Below are positions 1 through 6,322 of a DNA stretch of 25,022 bases, one piece after another. The notes under the pieces are model-generated. The model was not told where the DNA came from and did not search any database. It saw nothing but the letters and a program-made list of their open reading frames with translations. Each line of letters opens with the position of its first letter. Position 1 is the stretch's first letter. Source of the DNA: DATGWF01 sp035299585 (GTDB taxonomy: Bacteria; Actinomycetota; Actinomycetes; Actinomycetales; Microbacteriaceae); NCBI GenBank assembly GCA_035299585.1, contig DATGWF010000038.1:1-25022 (forward strand), in the 5' to 3' direction. The position numbers and the translations under genes are program-made.

Positions 1-846
1 GCCCAGCCGGATGCGGTGGCCCGCATTTTCAGCGTGAAGGGCCGCCCGAGCGATCATCCGCTCATCGTGCACGTGAGCTCCGCCGACGCGCTCGACGCTC
101 TCTCGCCACGAGTCCCAGCGTTTGCTCGCGCCCTCGCCGACGCGTTCTGGCCGGGCCCGCTCACCCTCATCCTGCCGCGCTCCGAACGCGTGCCCGATTC
201 GGTGACGGGTGGCCAAGACACCGTGGGCGTCCGGGTGCCGAGCCATCCCGTGGCGCGCCAGCTGCTTGCCGCATTTGAGGAGCGCGGCGGCCTCGGAGTG
301 GCCGCTCCGAGCGCCAACCGCTTCGGCCGGGTATCGCCGACCACTGCCGCAGCTGTTCGTGCCGAACTCGCCGCGTACCTGTCCGACGCGGACGTGGTGC
401 TCGACGGCGACCAGTCGGCTGTGGGGATCGAGTCGACCATCGTTGATTGCACCGGCGAGCGCCCGGTGGTGTTGCGGCCGGGCGCGGTGACCGCCGCCGA
501 CATCATGAAGGCGACCGGCCTCACGCTCGGCGAGCGCTCCAAACCGATCCGGGTGAGCGGATCGCTCGAATCGCACTATGCGCCGACCGCCGCCGTGGTG
601 TTGGACGTCGCGCCGCAGCCGGGCGACGGCTTGATTGCGCTCGCCGCGGTGCCGACCCCGGAGGGCGTGATCCGTTTGGCCGCACCGGAGTCCGCTGAGG
701 CGTATGCGCACGACCTGTACCAGGCACTTCGTGCGGCGGACGACCTCGGTCTCGAGCGTGTGGTGGCTGTGGTCCCGGAGGGCGACGGTATCGCCCTGGC
801 TCTTCGCGATCGCCTGAGCCGCGCGGCACACCCCCTCCGCAGCTAG
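1..846 (+). CDS. L-threonylcarbamoyladenylate synthase (TsaC/Sua5 family), 5' partial
   Basis: This enzyme makes threonylcarbamoyl-AMP from threonine, bicarbonate and ATP, the first step of the t6A37 modification of ANN-decoding tRNAs; it acts in the cytoplasm. The reading frame is open from base 1, so the N-terminus lies outside the window. Visible family signatures are KGRPSDHPLIVH (the nucleotide/substrate-binding region), the WPGPLTLIL segment, VGVRVPSHP, the APSANRFGRVSPTTA stretch and a GIESTIVD motif. After about residue 180 a GSLESHYAP linker leads into a C-terminal extension, typical of the longer Sua5 form rather than short TsaC. The stop codon TAG at 844-846 overlaps the stop of the convergent alcohol dehydrogenase gene through the shared CTAG. 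Family identity is secure; only the missing start limits the annotation. Confidence 0.95.
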   Translation, partial: AQPDAVARIFSVKGRPSDHPLIVHVSSADALDALSPRVPAFARALADAFWPGPLTLILPRSERVPDSVTGGQDTVGVRVPSHPVARQLLAAFEERGGLGVAAPSANRFGRVSPTTAAAVRAELAAYLSDADVVLDGDQSAVGIESTIVDCTGERPVVLRPGAVTAADIMKATGLTLGERSKPIRVSGSLESHYAPTAAVVLDVAPQPGDGLIALAAVPTPEGVIRLAAPESAEAYAHDLYQALRAADDLGLERVVAVVPEGDGIALALRDRLSRAAHPLRS

Positions 847-1898
847 GCGGCGTCGGGCGCGAAGGTGGCGGCGTCGATGACGAAGCGGTAGCGGACGTCT
901 GAGTTCAGGACGCGCTCGTACGCGTCGTTGATCGCGTCCGCTTCGATCAGTTCGATTTCCGCGGCAATGCCGTGTTCGGCACAGAAGTCGAGCATCTCTT
1001 GCGTTTCGCGAATGCCACCAATAGCGGAACCGGCGAATGAGCGACGTTTGCCGATGAGTCGGAACACCTGCACCGGCATCGGATGCCCGGGCGCGCCGAC
1101 GTTCGTGAGGGTGCCGTCGACGTCGAGCAAACCGAGGTAGGAATTGATGTCGATGTCTGCCGAGACGGTGTTCAGAATGAAATCGAAGGAGCTCCCGAGC
1201 GCACGGAACGTGGCCGGGTCGCTCGTGGCATGAAACGCGTCGGCACCGAACCGCATCGCGTCGTCGCGCTTGGAGGTGCCGTGCGAGAGCACCGTGACGT
1301 GTGCGCCCTTCGCCTTGGCAATCTTGACCGCGAGGTGCCCCAGGCCGCCCATGCCCACGATGGCGACACGGGTACCCGCGCCGACTCGCCAGTGTGCGAG
1401 CGGTGAATACGTGGTCACCCCGGCGCAGAGGAGCGGCGCGGCGGCGGCGAGGTCGAGGGCGCCCGGGATGCGCACCACGAAGGATTCCTTCACGACGATT
1501 CCCGTGGCATACCCGCCCTGAGTCGGTTTGCCGTCGGCGTCGAGGGAACCATAGGTGAGCGTGCAGCCGGCGGTGCAGTACTGCTCTTCGCCGGCCGAGC
1601 AGAAGCGGCACTCGCCGCACGAATCGATGAGGCATCCCACACCGACTCGGTCGCCCACACGGTGCCTCGTGACAGCGGACCCCACTTCGGCGACCACGCC
1701 GGCGATCTCATGGCCGACGACCTGGGGATACTCGATGGGGCCCCAATCGCCTCGGACAGTGTGAATGTCGGAGTGGCAAATACCCGAGTAGCGGATGTCG
1801 ATACGGACGTCGTGCGGCCCGACCGGCCGGCGCTCAATCCTGGCCGGTCCAAGCGGGCCGGTGGCGGACGTGGCGGCGTAGGCGTGCACGAGAGTCAT
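843..1898 (-). CDS. Zinc-dependent NAD(P) alcohol dehydrogenase, cinnamyl-alcohol dehydrogenase/YahK type
   Basis: A 351-residue medium-chain dehydrogenase that should interconvert alcohols and aldehydes using NADP(H) in the cytoplasm. Catalytic zinc ligands are C41 (in GICHSDIH) and H63-E64 (in VVGHEIAG), with the later cysteine in PLLCAGVTTYSPL. The structural zinc site is complete: C94, C97, C100 and C108 in the CGECRFCSAGEEQYC loop. The Rossmann motif GMGGLGHLAVKIAKAKG follows, with a downstream S/K region typical of NADP preference in the CAD/YahK group. Length is normal for the family. The gene is convergent with the Sua5 gene (4-base overlap) and appears monocistronic; the next gene upstream (ending at 2010) has its own promoter region. 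The physiological substrate cannot be read from sequence. Confidence 0.95.
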   Translation of the reverse strand: MTLVHAYAATSATGPLGPARIERRPVGPHDVRIDIRYSGICHSDIHTVRGDWGPIEYPQVVGHEIAGVVAEVGSAVTRHRVGDRVGVGCLIDSCGECRFCSAGEEQYCTAGCTLTYGSLDADGKPTQGGYATGIVVKESFVVRIPGALDLAAAAPLLCAGVTTYSPLAHWRVGAGTRVAIVGMGGLGHLAVKIAKAKGAHVTVLSHGTSKRDDAMRFGADAFHATSDPATFRALGSSFDFILNTVSADIDINSYLGLLDVDGTLTNVGAPGHPMPVQVFRLIGKRRSFAGSAIGGIRETQEMLDFCAEHGIAAEIELIEADAINDAYERVLNSDVRYRFVIDAATFAPDAA

Positions 1899-1964
1899 GC
1901 CGTCAATCTATCCACGAGGGACCATCGAGGGCGAGTTGCGCCGTCGCCTGCAAGCGCTGTTGGC

Positions 1965-1982
1965 CCCGGGCACATTCCCAGG
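1965..1982 (-). terminator. Weak hairpin downstream of the surface-protein gene
   Basis: A six-pair stem (CCCGGG / CCCAGG with one G-T pair) around a six-base loop lies just past the stop of the minus-strand surface-protein gene. There is no clear U tract, so its role as a terminator is a guess from position. Confidence 0.3.
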
Positions 1983-2009
1983 CCATCATGGAGCAGGGGT
2001 GTGAGTCGA

Positions 2010-3032
2010 CTAGCGCAACGCCGCCTGCCGGCGAGCCAGCCAGAGGCCGCCGGCAATGAGCGCGAGGCCCACAGCGAGCCAGGAGCTGATGACCGCCGAC
2101 TCGGTTCCGGTCGTCGCGAGCGAGACTGGTGTGGTTGGTGCCGCGCTCTCCATGGGCGCCTCAGGTGCATCGCCCCAGATTATTCCGGTCGACTCGCCGT
2201 ACCAACCTTGACCGTCTTCGTCGGTGAACACGCCTTGTGCGACCAGCGTGATCTCACCGCCGTCGGCACTCGGCAGGGTTGCCGAGGCCAACATGGCGTC
2301 GCCGTCACCGTTGCCATTGTCGGCCTGGTACCACAGGCCACCGTCGCGGTCGAAGTCGACACCCCAGCAGTCTCCGGTGCCGGAATCCCACTGGCCCGTA
2401 GCGCAGTTCGTTGGGTAGTTTGCGATTTCGGAAGCATCATCCAGGGATACCTCGTAGAGGTCTCCATACGGGTCCTGCGCATACACCTTGCCTGTGACCG
2501 GGTTTACCGCCATCGAACTAATTTCCGACGGCAGTTCGCCAATTCGCGCGAGAACGCTCGGGTCGCTCTCTGAGGTGCTGAGTTCAATCGAGTACAACAC
2601 CGAGGGGCTGGCCCAGTCGACGGCGTACAAGGAGCCATCGAGGTCGGCGAAGATGGCGTTGATGTCCGACTTCGAGGAGGACTCGTACGAGAAGAATCCA
2701 TTACCTACCTGGTAGGCATCACCGGTCTCGACGTCCACTGCGTAGAACATGTTGGAGTCCCAGTCCCAGGCGTAGAACTTGCCGTCGATCGGATTGTACG
2801 ACCCGTCGGCGTAGCAGGTCTCACCAGTGTTGAGCGCGGAGCCGATGGCCGTCGATGAGCCATCGGAAGCGATGGCGTTGAGAGCCGAGGTCGGTTCGGC
2901 AGACCCGCCGCAGGTGAGCGAAATGTAGGTATCGCCGACTGGGAGCGAGGCCGCGGTCGCGTATGCCGGGACGGTGGCGACCGCCGCGGCCGTGACCGCC
3001 GCGATGCCGAACGATGCGAGCACTTTTTTCAT
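2010..3032 (-). CDS. Secreted, sortase-anchored (LATTG) surface protein with propeller-like repeats
   Basis: A 340-residue exported protein of unknown function. Residues 1 to about 28 form a Sec signal peptide (MKKVLASFGIAAV, hydrophobic core, AYATA cleavage region). The middle consists of repeated short strands of the type 'GKFYAWDWDSNMFYAVD', 'GSLYAVDWASPSVLYSIE' and 'GKVYAQDPYGDLYEVS', which read like blades of a beta-propeller. The C-terminus carries LATTG at about 305-309, a hydrophobic helix and a basic RRQAALR tail: a cell-wall sorting signal of the LAxTG kind used by actinobacterial class E sortases. It is divergently transcribed from the next gene (start 3213), which ends with the same LATTG signal; the pair probably shares a control region. 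No sortase gene is in the window. A role at the cell surface is well supported; binding partner unknown. Confidence 0.85.
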   Translation of the reverse strand: MKKVLASFGIAAVTAAAVATVPAYATAASLPVGDTYISLTCGGSAEPTSALNAIASDGSSTAIGSALNTGETCYADGSYNPIDGKFYAWDWDSNMFYAVDVETGDAYQVGNGFFSYESSSKSDINAIFADLDGSLYAVDWASPSVLYSIELSTSESDPSVLARIGELPSEISSMAVNPVTGKVYAQDPYGDLYEVSLDDASEIANYPTNCATGQWDSGTGDCWGVDFDRDGGLWYQADNGNGDGDAMLASATLPSADGGEITLVAQGVFTDEDGQGWYGESTGIIWGDAPEAPMESAAPTTPVSLATTGTESAVISSWLAVGLALIAGGLWLARRQAALR

Positions 3033-3056
3033 GAAGCGAATCCAATCTGGGCATAG

Positions 3057-3071
3057 GCACCGGAACGGTGC
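3057..3071. promoter_or_regulatory. Inverted repeat in the divergent intergenic region
   Basis: GCACCG-GAA-CGGTGC is a perfect 6-bp inverted repeat in the 180-base region (3033-3212) between the two divergent LATTG-protein genes. It lies about 25 bases upstream of the minus-strand start, so it could be an operator or a 5'UTR hairpin. I see no convincing -35/-10 pair for either gene here. Confidence 0.35.
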
Positions 3072-3212
3072 ACTTTATTCACTTTAGCTACGAATAGGCG
3101 CCCAGGCCAGACCGCGGCAATTCCGCGCGCCCAGATGGACAGAATTCAATGCGACTGCAAGAATCAAGACTCAGGGGGCTTTTGGCTGCCCGAAAACGAA
3201 AGGACTTCCGCA

Positions 3213-4322
3213 GTGAAGAAGAAGATTATTGCTGGTGTTGCACTCGGTGCAGCAGCGGTGCTCGGCTTCGCAGGGCCTGCCATGGCAGCCAGCGACCTGA
3301 TCACCATCAACGAAAACGGCGGCACTGGAGCCGATGACGGCCTGAAGATTCAGGTTGCCTTCGGTCAGATTCAGGTGACCGGCAACGGTGCGGTGCAGCT
3401 CTACAGCACCGACGCGGTTCCGGACCCGAGCGCCTACGGCAACCTGTCGAACTACCCCATCGTGGTCTTCAACGACCCGGACGAGGGCGTCACTGTTGTC
3501 GGCTACAGCGGCCTGGATGACACTGACACCTTCACGGACGCCACCGACGCCCACGCATGGGAGAGCTTCACCTCGGAGTCGACCATCGACGGCAACAGCG
3601 GCACCGTGACCAACCACCTCGTCTACAGTGACGGCAACTCGGACGAGGTCAACCTCGACTACAAGGTGTCGTACACCTACCCGAACCAGTACCTGAACCT
3701 TGAGCTCACGGTCACCTCGGTTGGCGCTGACTTCACCGGTGTGCCCTACAAGATGTACTGGATCACCGACGCCACCCTCGGCGGCGAAGATGCCGGTATG
3801 CAGTTCGGTGGCACCGCCGCGTCGGGCGCTCAGCTCGGTGGCGTGGTCAGCCCGGACGGCAGCACCATTCAGTCGTTCCGCCAGACCAGCGGTCAGTCGC
3901 TGAACTGGTTCGCCGGCTACTACGGCTGCCCGATGTGGGAGAACACCGACAACGAGTGTGTCCCGGACGGCACCGCAAACCCGAACGGTTTGTGGATCCA
4001 GAACTACCAGGACTTCCCGAACGCCGCTTCGACGGTTGGTACCGTCGATGAGCCCCTCGACAACGGTTGGGGTGCCAGCTCGCCCGAGCTCACCGCAGTC
4101 AACACCGCGATCAACTTCGACATGATCTTCGCGAGCTGCCTCGACGGCGTGGAGGCCCTGCAGTGTGCCTTCGACGCTGCGGGTGAGTCGGCTCCGGCAG
4201 CTGCTGCTCCGGTGCTTGCAACGACCGGTTCGGACGCCTCGGCTATTGTTCCGGCTGTTGCCGTGATGATGCTCCTCGGTGCCGCTGCGACCGCCTTCGC
4301 GGTTCGCCGTCGCAACGCGTAA
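3213..4322 (+). CDS. Secreted, sortase-anchored (LATTG) surface protein, unknown function
   Basis: A 369-residue exported protein. The GTG at 3213 is chosen because AAAGGA lies about eight bases upstream and the product then begins with a textbook signal peptide (VKKKIIAGVALGAAA ... AGPAMA, cleavage before ASD); the frame is open back to 3135 but that stretch has no signal features. The mature part is acidic and rich in Asp, Thr, Ser and Gly, with alternating beta-strand patterns (VSYTYPNQYLNLELTV) and four cysteines that may pair. The C-terminus has LATTG at 335-339, a hydrophobic helix and an RRRNA tail, a class E-type sorting signal. It is divergent from a second LATTG protein and followed by a strong hairpin terminator. 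Residues resemble no enzyme I recognise; an adhesin or surface-layer-like role is only a guess. Confidence 0.85.
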   Translation: MKKKIIAGVALGAAAVLGFAGPAMAASDLITINENGGTGADDGLKIQVAFGQIQVTGNGAVQLYSTDAVPDPSAYGNLSNYPIVVFNDPDEGVTVVGYSGLDDTDTFTDATDAHAWESFTSESTIDGNSGTVTNHLVYSDGNSDEVNLDYKVSYTYPNQYLNLELTVTSVGADFTGVPYKMYWITDATLGGEDAGMQFGGTAASGAQLGGVVSPDGSTIQSFRQTSGQSLNWFAGYYGCPMWENTDNECVPDGTANPNGLWIQNYQDFPNAASTVGTVDEPLDNGWGASSPELTAVNTAINFDMIFASCLDGVEALQCAFDAAGESAPAAAAPVLATTGSDASAIVPAVAVMMLLGAAATAFAVRRRNA

Positions 4323-4341
4323 GCGTTCAACACCAACTCGC

Positions 4342-4380
4342 GTGGCGGGTCAGCTTCGGCTGGCCCGCCACGTTCGTTTG
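4342..4380 (+). terminator. Strong intrinsic terminator, first copy of a 39-bp repeat
   Basis: A 13-pair stem closed by a UUCG tetraloop (stems 4342-4354 and 4359-4371) is followed by GTTCGTTTG. It lies 20 bases past the LATTG gene. The same 39 bases recur exactly at 4814-4852. Confidence 0.85.
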
Positions 4381-4409
4381 CGCCGGGGACACACACTCAG
4401 GAACGGTCC

Positions 4410-4422
4410 AACGGAATCCGTT
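4410..4422. promoter_or_regulatory. Palindrome upstream of sRNA module A
   Basis: AACGGA-A-TCCGTT is a perfect 6-bp-arm inverted repeat in the otherwise empty stretch 4381-4490. A hairpin (GGGTT..GTCC-TGC-GGAC-AACCC, 4451-4473) and a weak plus-strand promoter-like pair (TTGTGG 4433-4438, TATGTC 4455-4460, 16-base spacer) also lie here. Function is not established; none of this is conserved upstream of copies B or C. Confidence 0.25.
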
Positions 4423-4543
4423 CGTGCGGTGATTGTGGTCAATAGCCTGAGGGTTATGTCCTGCGGACAACCCGGGCTGAGCGTCGCCGCGAACTGAAAG
4501 GATGCCGGCGGGCAGGCGTGGCCACGCGGCGTCGCCCGGCAGA

Positions 4544-4623
4544 GAAAAGGGCCCGCGGTCACGGGCCCTTACTCTGTCTCCAAACTGGAGAACGCTCGGA
4601 ACGCACAATTCCGAAGTTCACAC
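4544..4623 (-). ncRNA. Predicted structured small RNA, copy A
   Basis: About 80 nt, ends predicted. Reading the minus strand: hairpin 1 (4591-4618, CGGAA/TTCCG core extended by AAC/GTT with one bulge), hairpin 2 (4577-4591, TCTCCA-GTT-TGGAGA) and an intrinsic terminator (GGGCCCG, six-base loop, CGGGCCC, then TTTTCT; 4545-4568). The U tract occurs only on this strand, which fixes the orientation. Copies B and C keep all three hairpins although bases differ: hairpin 2 is CCTCCG/CGGAGG in C, the hairpin 1 base is GGA/TCC in C, and the terminator stem is GGGCCTG/CAGGCCC in B. Such paired changes show selection on RNA structure. It lies divergently from, and 5' of, the small membrane-peptide ORF at 4713. 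I do not recognise the family. Confidence 0.75.
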
Positions 4624-4629
4624 AGAGGA

Positions 4630-4659
4630 ATCGTATGTCGGCAGGCGTTGCATCCGCAA
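4630..4659 (-). promoter_or_regulatory. Promoter of sRNA copy A
   Basis: On the minus strand TTGCGG (plus 4654-4659) is followed by an 18-base spacer and TACGAT (plus 4630-4635). Predicted start is near 4623. The same hexamers at the same spacing occur before copies B (TTGCCG/TACACT) and C (TTGCGG/TACGAT). Confidence 0.65.
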
Positions 4660-4712
4660 CGGTTGTCCCCGAGCGTGGCTCCACTCGGCACGTGGTCGCG
4701 AAAGGAGCCCGA

Positions 4713-4808
4713 ATGGGCGAATTTCTGAAAGCCATCCGGGATATTGCGGTGGCCACGGCAATCGTGGTGCTGCCGCAGATCCTGTTGGCTTGGCTCCACC
4801 TGCTCTAG
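4713..4808 (+). CDS. 31-residue hydrophobic membrane peptide (possible type I toxin or small membrane protein)
   Basis: ATG at 4713 has a near-perfect Shine-Dalgarno, AAAGGAG (4701-4707), five bases upstream. The peptide begins MGEFLKAIRDIA with a short amphipathic charged N-terminus, continues as one hydrophobic helix and ends QILLAWLHLL before the stop. A homologous 32-codon ORF lies at 24166 in copy C with the same Shine-Dalgarno, charge pattern (K-A-x-R-D) and ILLAWLHLL ending, while intervening residues have diverged; this argues for selection on the peptide. A hairpin terminator follows at once (4814). Size, single-helix topology and an adjacent divergent structured RNA match the layout of type I toxin loci such as tisB/istR, but toxicity is inference. 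It could also be a non-toxic small membrane protein. The same frame is open further upstream (to 4518), but the upstream part is just the reverse of the sRNA. Confidence 0.7.
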   Translation: MGEFLKAIRDIAVATAIVVLPQILLAWLHLL

Positions 4809-4813
4809 TGGAG

Positions 4814-4852
4814 GTGGCGGGTCAGCTTCGGCTGGCCCGCCACGTTCGTTTG
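4814..4852 (+). terminator. Intrinsic terminator of the small ORF, second copy of the 39-bp repeat
   Basis: Identical to the terminator at 4342-4380: 13-pair stem, UUCG loop and GTTCGTTTG tail, starting five bases after the small ORF stop. The two copies bracket the whole module A. Confidence 0.85.
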
Positions 4853-4888
4853 TGCCCGGGAAGACGGCGCTTCGGGGTGCGCACCCGG

Positions 4889-4894
4889 TAGGGT
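4889..4894 (+). promoter_or_regulatory. -10 element for a leaderless methyltransferase mRNA
   Basis: TAGGGT fits TANNNT and ends six bases before the GTG at 4901. No Shine-Dalgarno is present. This spacing is the usual actinobacterial leaderless arrangement, with transcription starting at the start codon. No clear -35 is seen. Confidence 0.5.
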
Positions 4895-4900
4895 CGGCGT

Positions 4901-5719
4901 GTGACCGACCACATCGACACCAATCGCGCGCACTGGGATGCCATGGCGCGGGCGCACACCGTGAACGACCCGTTCTACGATCCAGCCAAGCTCGCCCGCG
5001 GCGAGAACCTCATGAGTGAAGCGGAGCAGCAGGCCGTTGATCGGCTCGGGCCGCTCGCCGGCAAGCGGGTCATGCACCTGCAGTGCCACATGGCATTCGA
5101 TGCCATCTGGTTTGCCAAGCAGGGCGCCATCGTGACCGGCGTCGACCTCTCGCCGGGCTCGCTCGCGGGCGCCGCCGCGTTTGCGTCGCAGGCCGGCGTC
5201 GACATCGAGTGGGTGCAGGCCGACGCGCACGCGCTGCCCGAGCATCTGAACGGGCGATTCGATGTGGTGTTCGCCTCCATCGGTGCGATTTGCTGGATCG
5301 AAAACATGCAGGCGTGGATGGACGGCGTCTCCCGGGTGCTCGCACCCGGTGGCCGGCTCGTGCTCGTGGACCTGCACCCGATTCTGCAAATGCTCGGCTC
5401 TGCCGACCCGCTCGTGATGGATTGGCCATACGCCTTCAGCGGCCCCTGGCGTGAGGTGTCGAGCGGCTCCTACACCTCGCCGGATGCGCCGGTGACCGAC
5501 TCAGAGAGCGTCTCCTTCGCGCACGATCTGGGCGAAGTGGTCACGACCTGTGTGCGGGCCGGTCTGCGGGTGGATGCGCTCACCGAGGTGCACGACATGC
5601 CCTACGACCCGCGCCGCGATATCGCCACGAAGGATCCCGACGGCCGATACCGGGTGCGCCTGGCCGGGCAACCCAACACGATTCCGATGGTGTTCGCCCT
5701 GGAGGCCGCCAAGCCCTAG
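4901..5719 (+). CDS. Class I SAM-dependent methyltransferase
   Basis: A 272-residue cytoplasmic enzyme that transfers a methyl group from S-adenosylmethionine; the acceptor is not predictable. The Rossmann core begins at about residue 48 with KRVMHLQCHMAFDAIWFA (motif I, where the usual GxGxG is replaced by QCH, as in a known subgroup), followed by GAIVTGVDLS (acidic residue for the ribose), QADAHALPE, and FDVVFASIGAICWIEN then VLAPGGRLVLVDLHP (motif post-II and III). This is the Methyltransf_11/25 pattern. The N-terminus HIDTNRAHWDAMARAH is also typical. Start GTG 4901 is supported by the leaderless -10 element. It stands alone between module A and a convergent PH-domain gene. Confidence 0.9.
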   Translation: MTDHIDTNRAHWDAMARAHTVNDPFYDPAKLARGENLMSEAEQQAVDRLGPLAGKRVMHLQCHMAFDAIWFAKQGAIVTGVDLSPGSLAGAAAFASQAGVDIEWVQADAHALPEHLNGRFDVVFASIGAICWIENMQAWMDGVSRVLAPGGRLVLVDLHPILQMLGSADPLVMDWPYAFSGPWREVSSGSYTSPDAPVTDSESVSFAHDLGEVVTTCVRAGLRVDALTEVHDMPYDPRRDIATKDPDGRYRVRLAGQPNTIPMVFALEAAKP

Positions 5720-5733
5720 CTGCTCGTGGCCGG
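5713..5733. repeat. 21-bp direct repeat, copy 1 (gene-end relic)
   Basis: The 21 bases running GCCCTAGCTG..GGCCGG spanning the methyltransferase stop recur exactly at 6302-6322, where they are the end of the epimerase-like gene. Read on the minus strand this copy would encode a tail ending PATSS-stop, the same ending as that gene, so the 67-base gap 5720-5786 may hold a relic of a related 3' end. Confidence 0.6.
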
Positions 5734-5786
5734 CACGGGCACCTTCTCGGACGGTATTGCCACGCGTTGGGAGGGCGTGATTCCCG

Positions 5787-6170
5787 CTAGTGCCGCTCGT
5801 TGCTCAACAGGACGTGCAGGGCGATGAGGGCGTCGAGTTTGCGAATGTCAACGTCCTTGCCGATCTTGACCCTGATTTCGCCAGCCCGTGTCCAGAGCTG
5901 AACTTCGGCGTTGAAGTCCAGGGTGCCCGCCGTTTGGGAGGACCACATGTGGATCTCGGAGTACGGAAGGGAATAGATTTCCACCTTCTTGCCGGTGATG
6001 CCCTGAACGTCGCGGACGATGAGGCGACGGTCGGTGAATACCGCGCTGTCTCGAAAGGTCTTGTACGCCGATACGGCCTGCTCGCCGGGAACGAGCATCG
6101 CGGTGACGTCGTCAGGAATGGGCGTCTCGCTGAGGAGCGTCCAGGTGAGTGCGCTTTTGGTTTCGAGCAT
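5787..6170 (-). CDS. Bacterial PH-domain protein (bPH_1, DUF1696-like)
   Basis: A 127-residue cytoplasmic protein consisting of one bacterial pleckstrin-homology-like domain. The family signatures are TDRRLIVRDVQGITGKK, the SLPYSEIHMWS segment, the ETAG-like QTAGTLDFNAEVQLW stretch and the terminal KDVDIRKLDALI helix. ATG at 6170 is chosen because it is preceded by GGGGGA and gives the usual family length; the open frame extends to 6359 but the extra part has no homology pattern. Molecular role in this family is unknown; structures form ring-like oligomers. Located tail-to-tail with the methyltransferase and tandem with, but 134 bases from, the epimerase-like gene, so probably separately transcribed. 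Confidence 0.88.
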   Translation of the reverse strand: MLETKSALTWTLLSETPIPDDVTAMLVPGEQAVSAYKTFRDSAVFTDRRLIVRDVQGITGKKVEIYSLPYSEIHMWSSQTAGTLDFNAEVQLWTRAGEIRVKIGKDVDIRKLDALIALHVLLSNERH

Positions 6171-6301
6171 GATTCCCCCACACGGAATTGGCGGTGCGGT
6201 GGCGGCACATGCCGATCCGCACCGGGTTCGAACAGATGTGCACCATCGGACCACGTTCCGCTCCGGCTGAGCCGAAGTTACCCCCAGTTCGGGGGCCGCG
6301 C

Positions 6302-6322
6302 GCCCTAGCTGCTCGTGGCCGG
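6302..6322. repeat. 21-bp direct repeat, copy 2
   Basis: Second exact copy of the 21-bp sequence at 5713-5733. Here it encodes the last residues and stop of the minus-strand epimerase-like gene. Confidence 0.6.

Larger units (their letters stand above)
4491..4852. repeat. Dispersed module, copy A (sRNA plus small ORF)
   Basis: This is the complete copy of a sequence block found three times in the window. In order on the plus strand it holds a conserved GAAAGGATGC..GGCCACGCGG segment, the minus-strand sRNA, its promoter, a conserved CCGAGCGTGGCTCC block, a Shine-Dalgarno, a 31-codon ORF and a hairpin terminator. Copies B (7345-7555) and C (23955-24300) align to it almost without gaps over the RNA part. 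Confidence 0.8.

Noticed and set aside
3135..3212. Earlier start for the plus-strand LATTG protein
   Set aside because: The extra residues would precede the signal peptide and lack any export or ribosome signal; GTG 3213 has AAAGGA at proper distance.
4544..4623. Plus-strand terminator or attenuator instead of a minus-strand sRNA
   Set aside because: The hairpins also fold on the plus strand, but the T tract after the GC stem is conserved only on the minus strand (TTTTCT in all copies), and the conserved promoter faces the same way.
4518..4712. N-terminal extension of the small peptide (96-codon form)
   Set aside because: The upstream part is the complement of the sRNA and its promoter, is not conserved as protein in copies B or C, and the strong Shine-Dalgarno lies at 4701 in front of ATG 4713.
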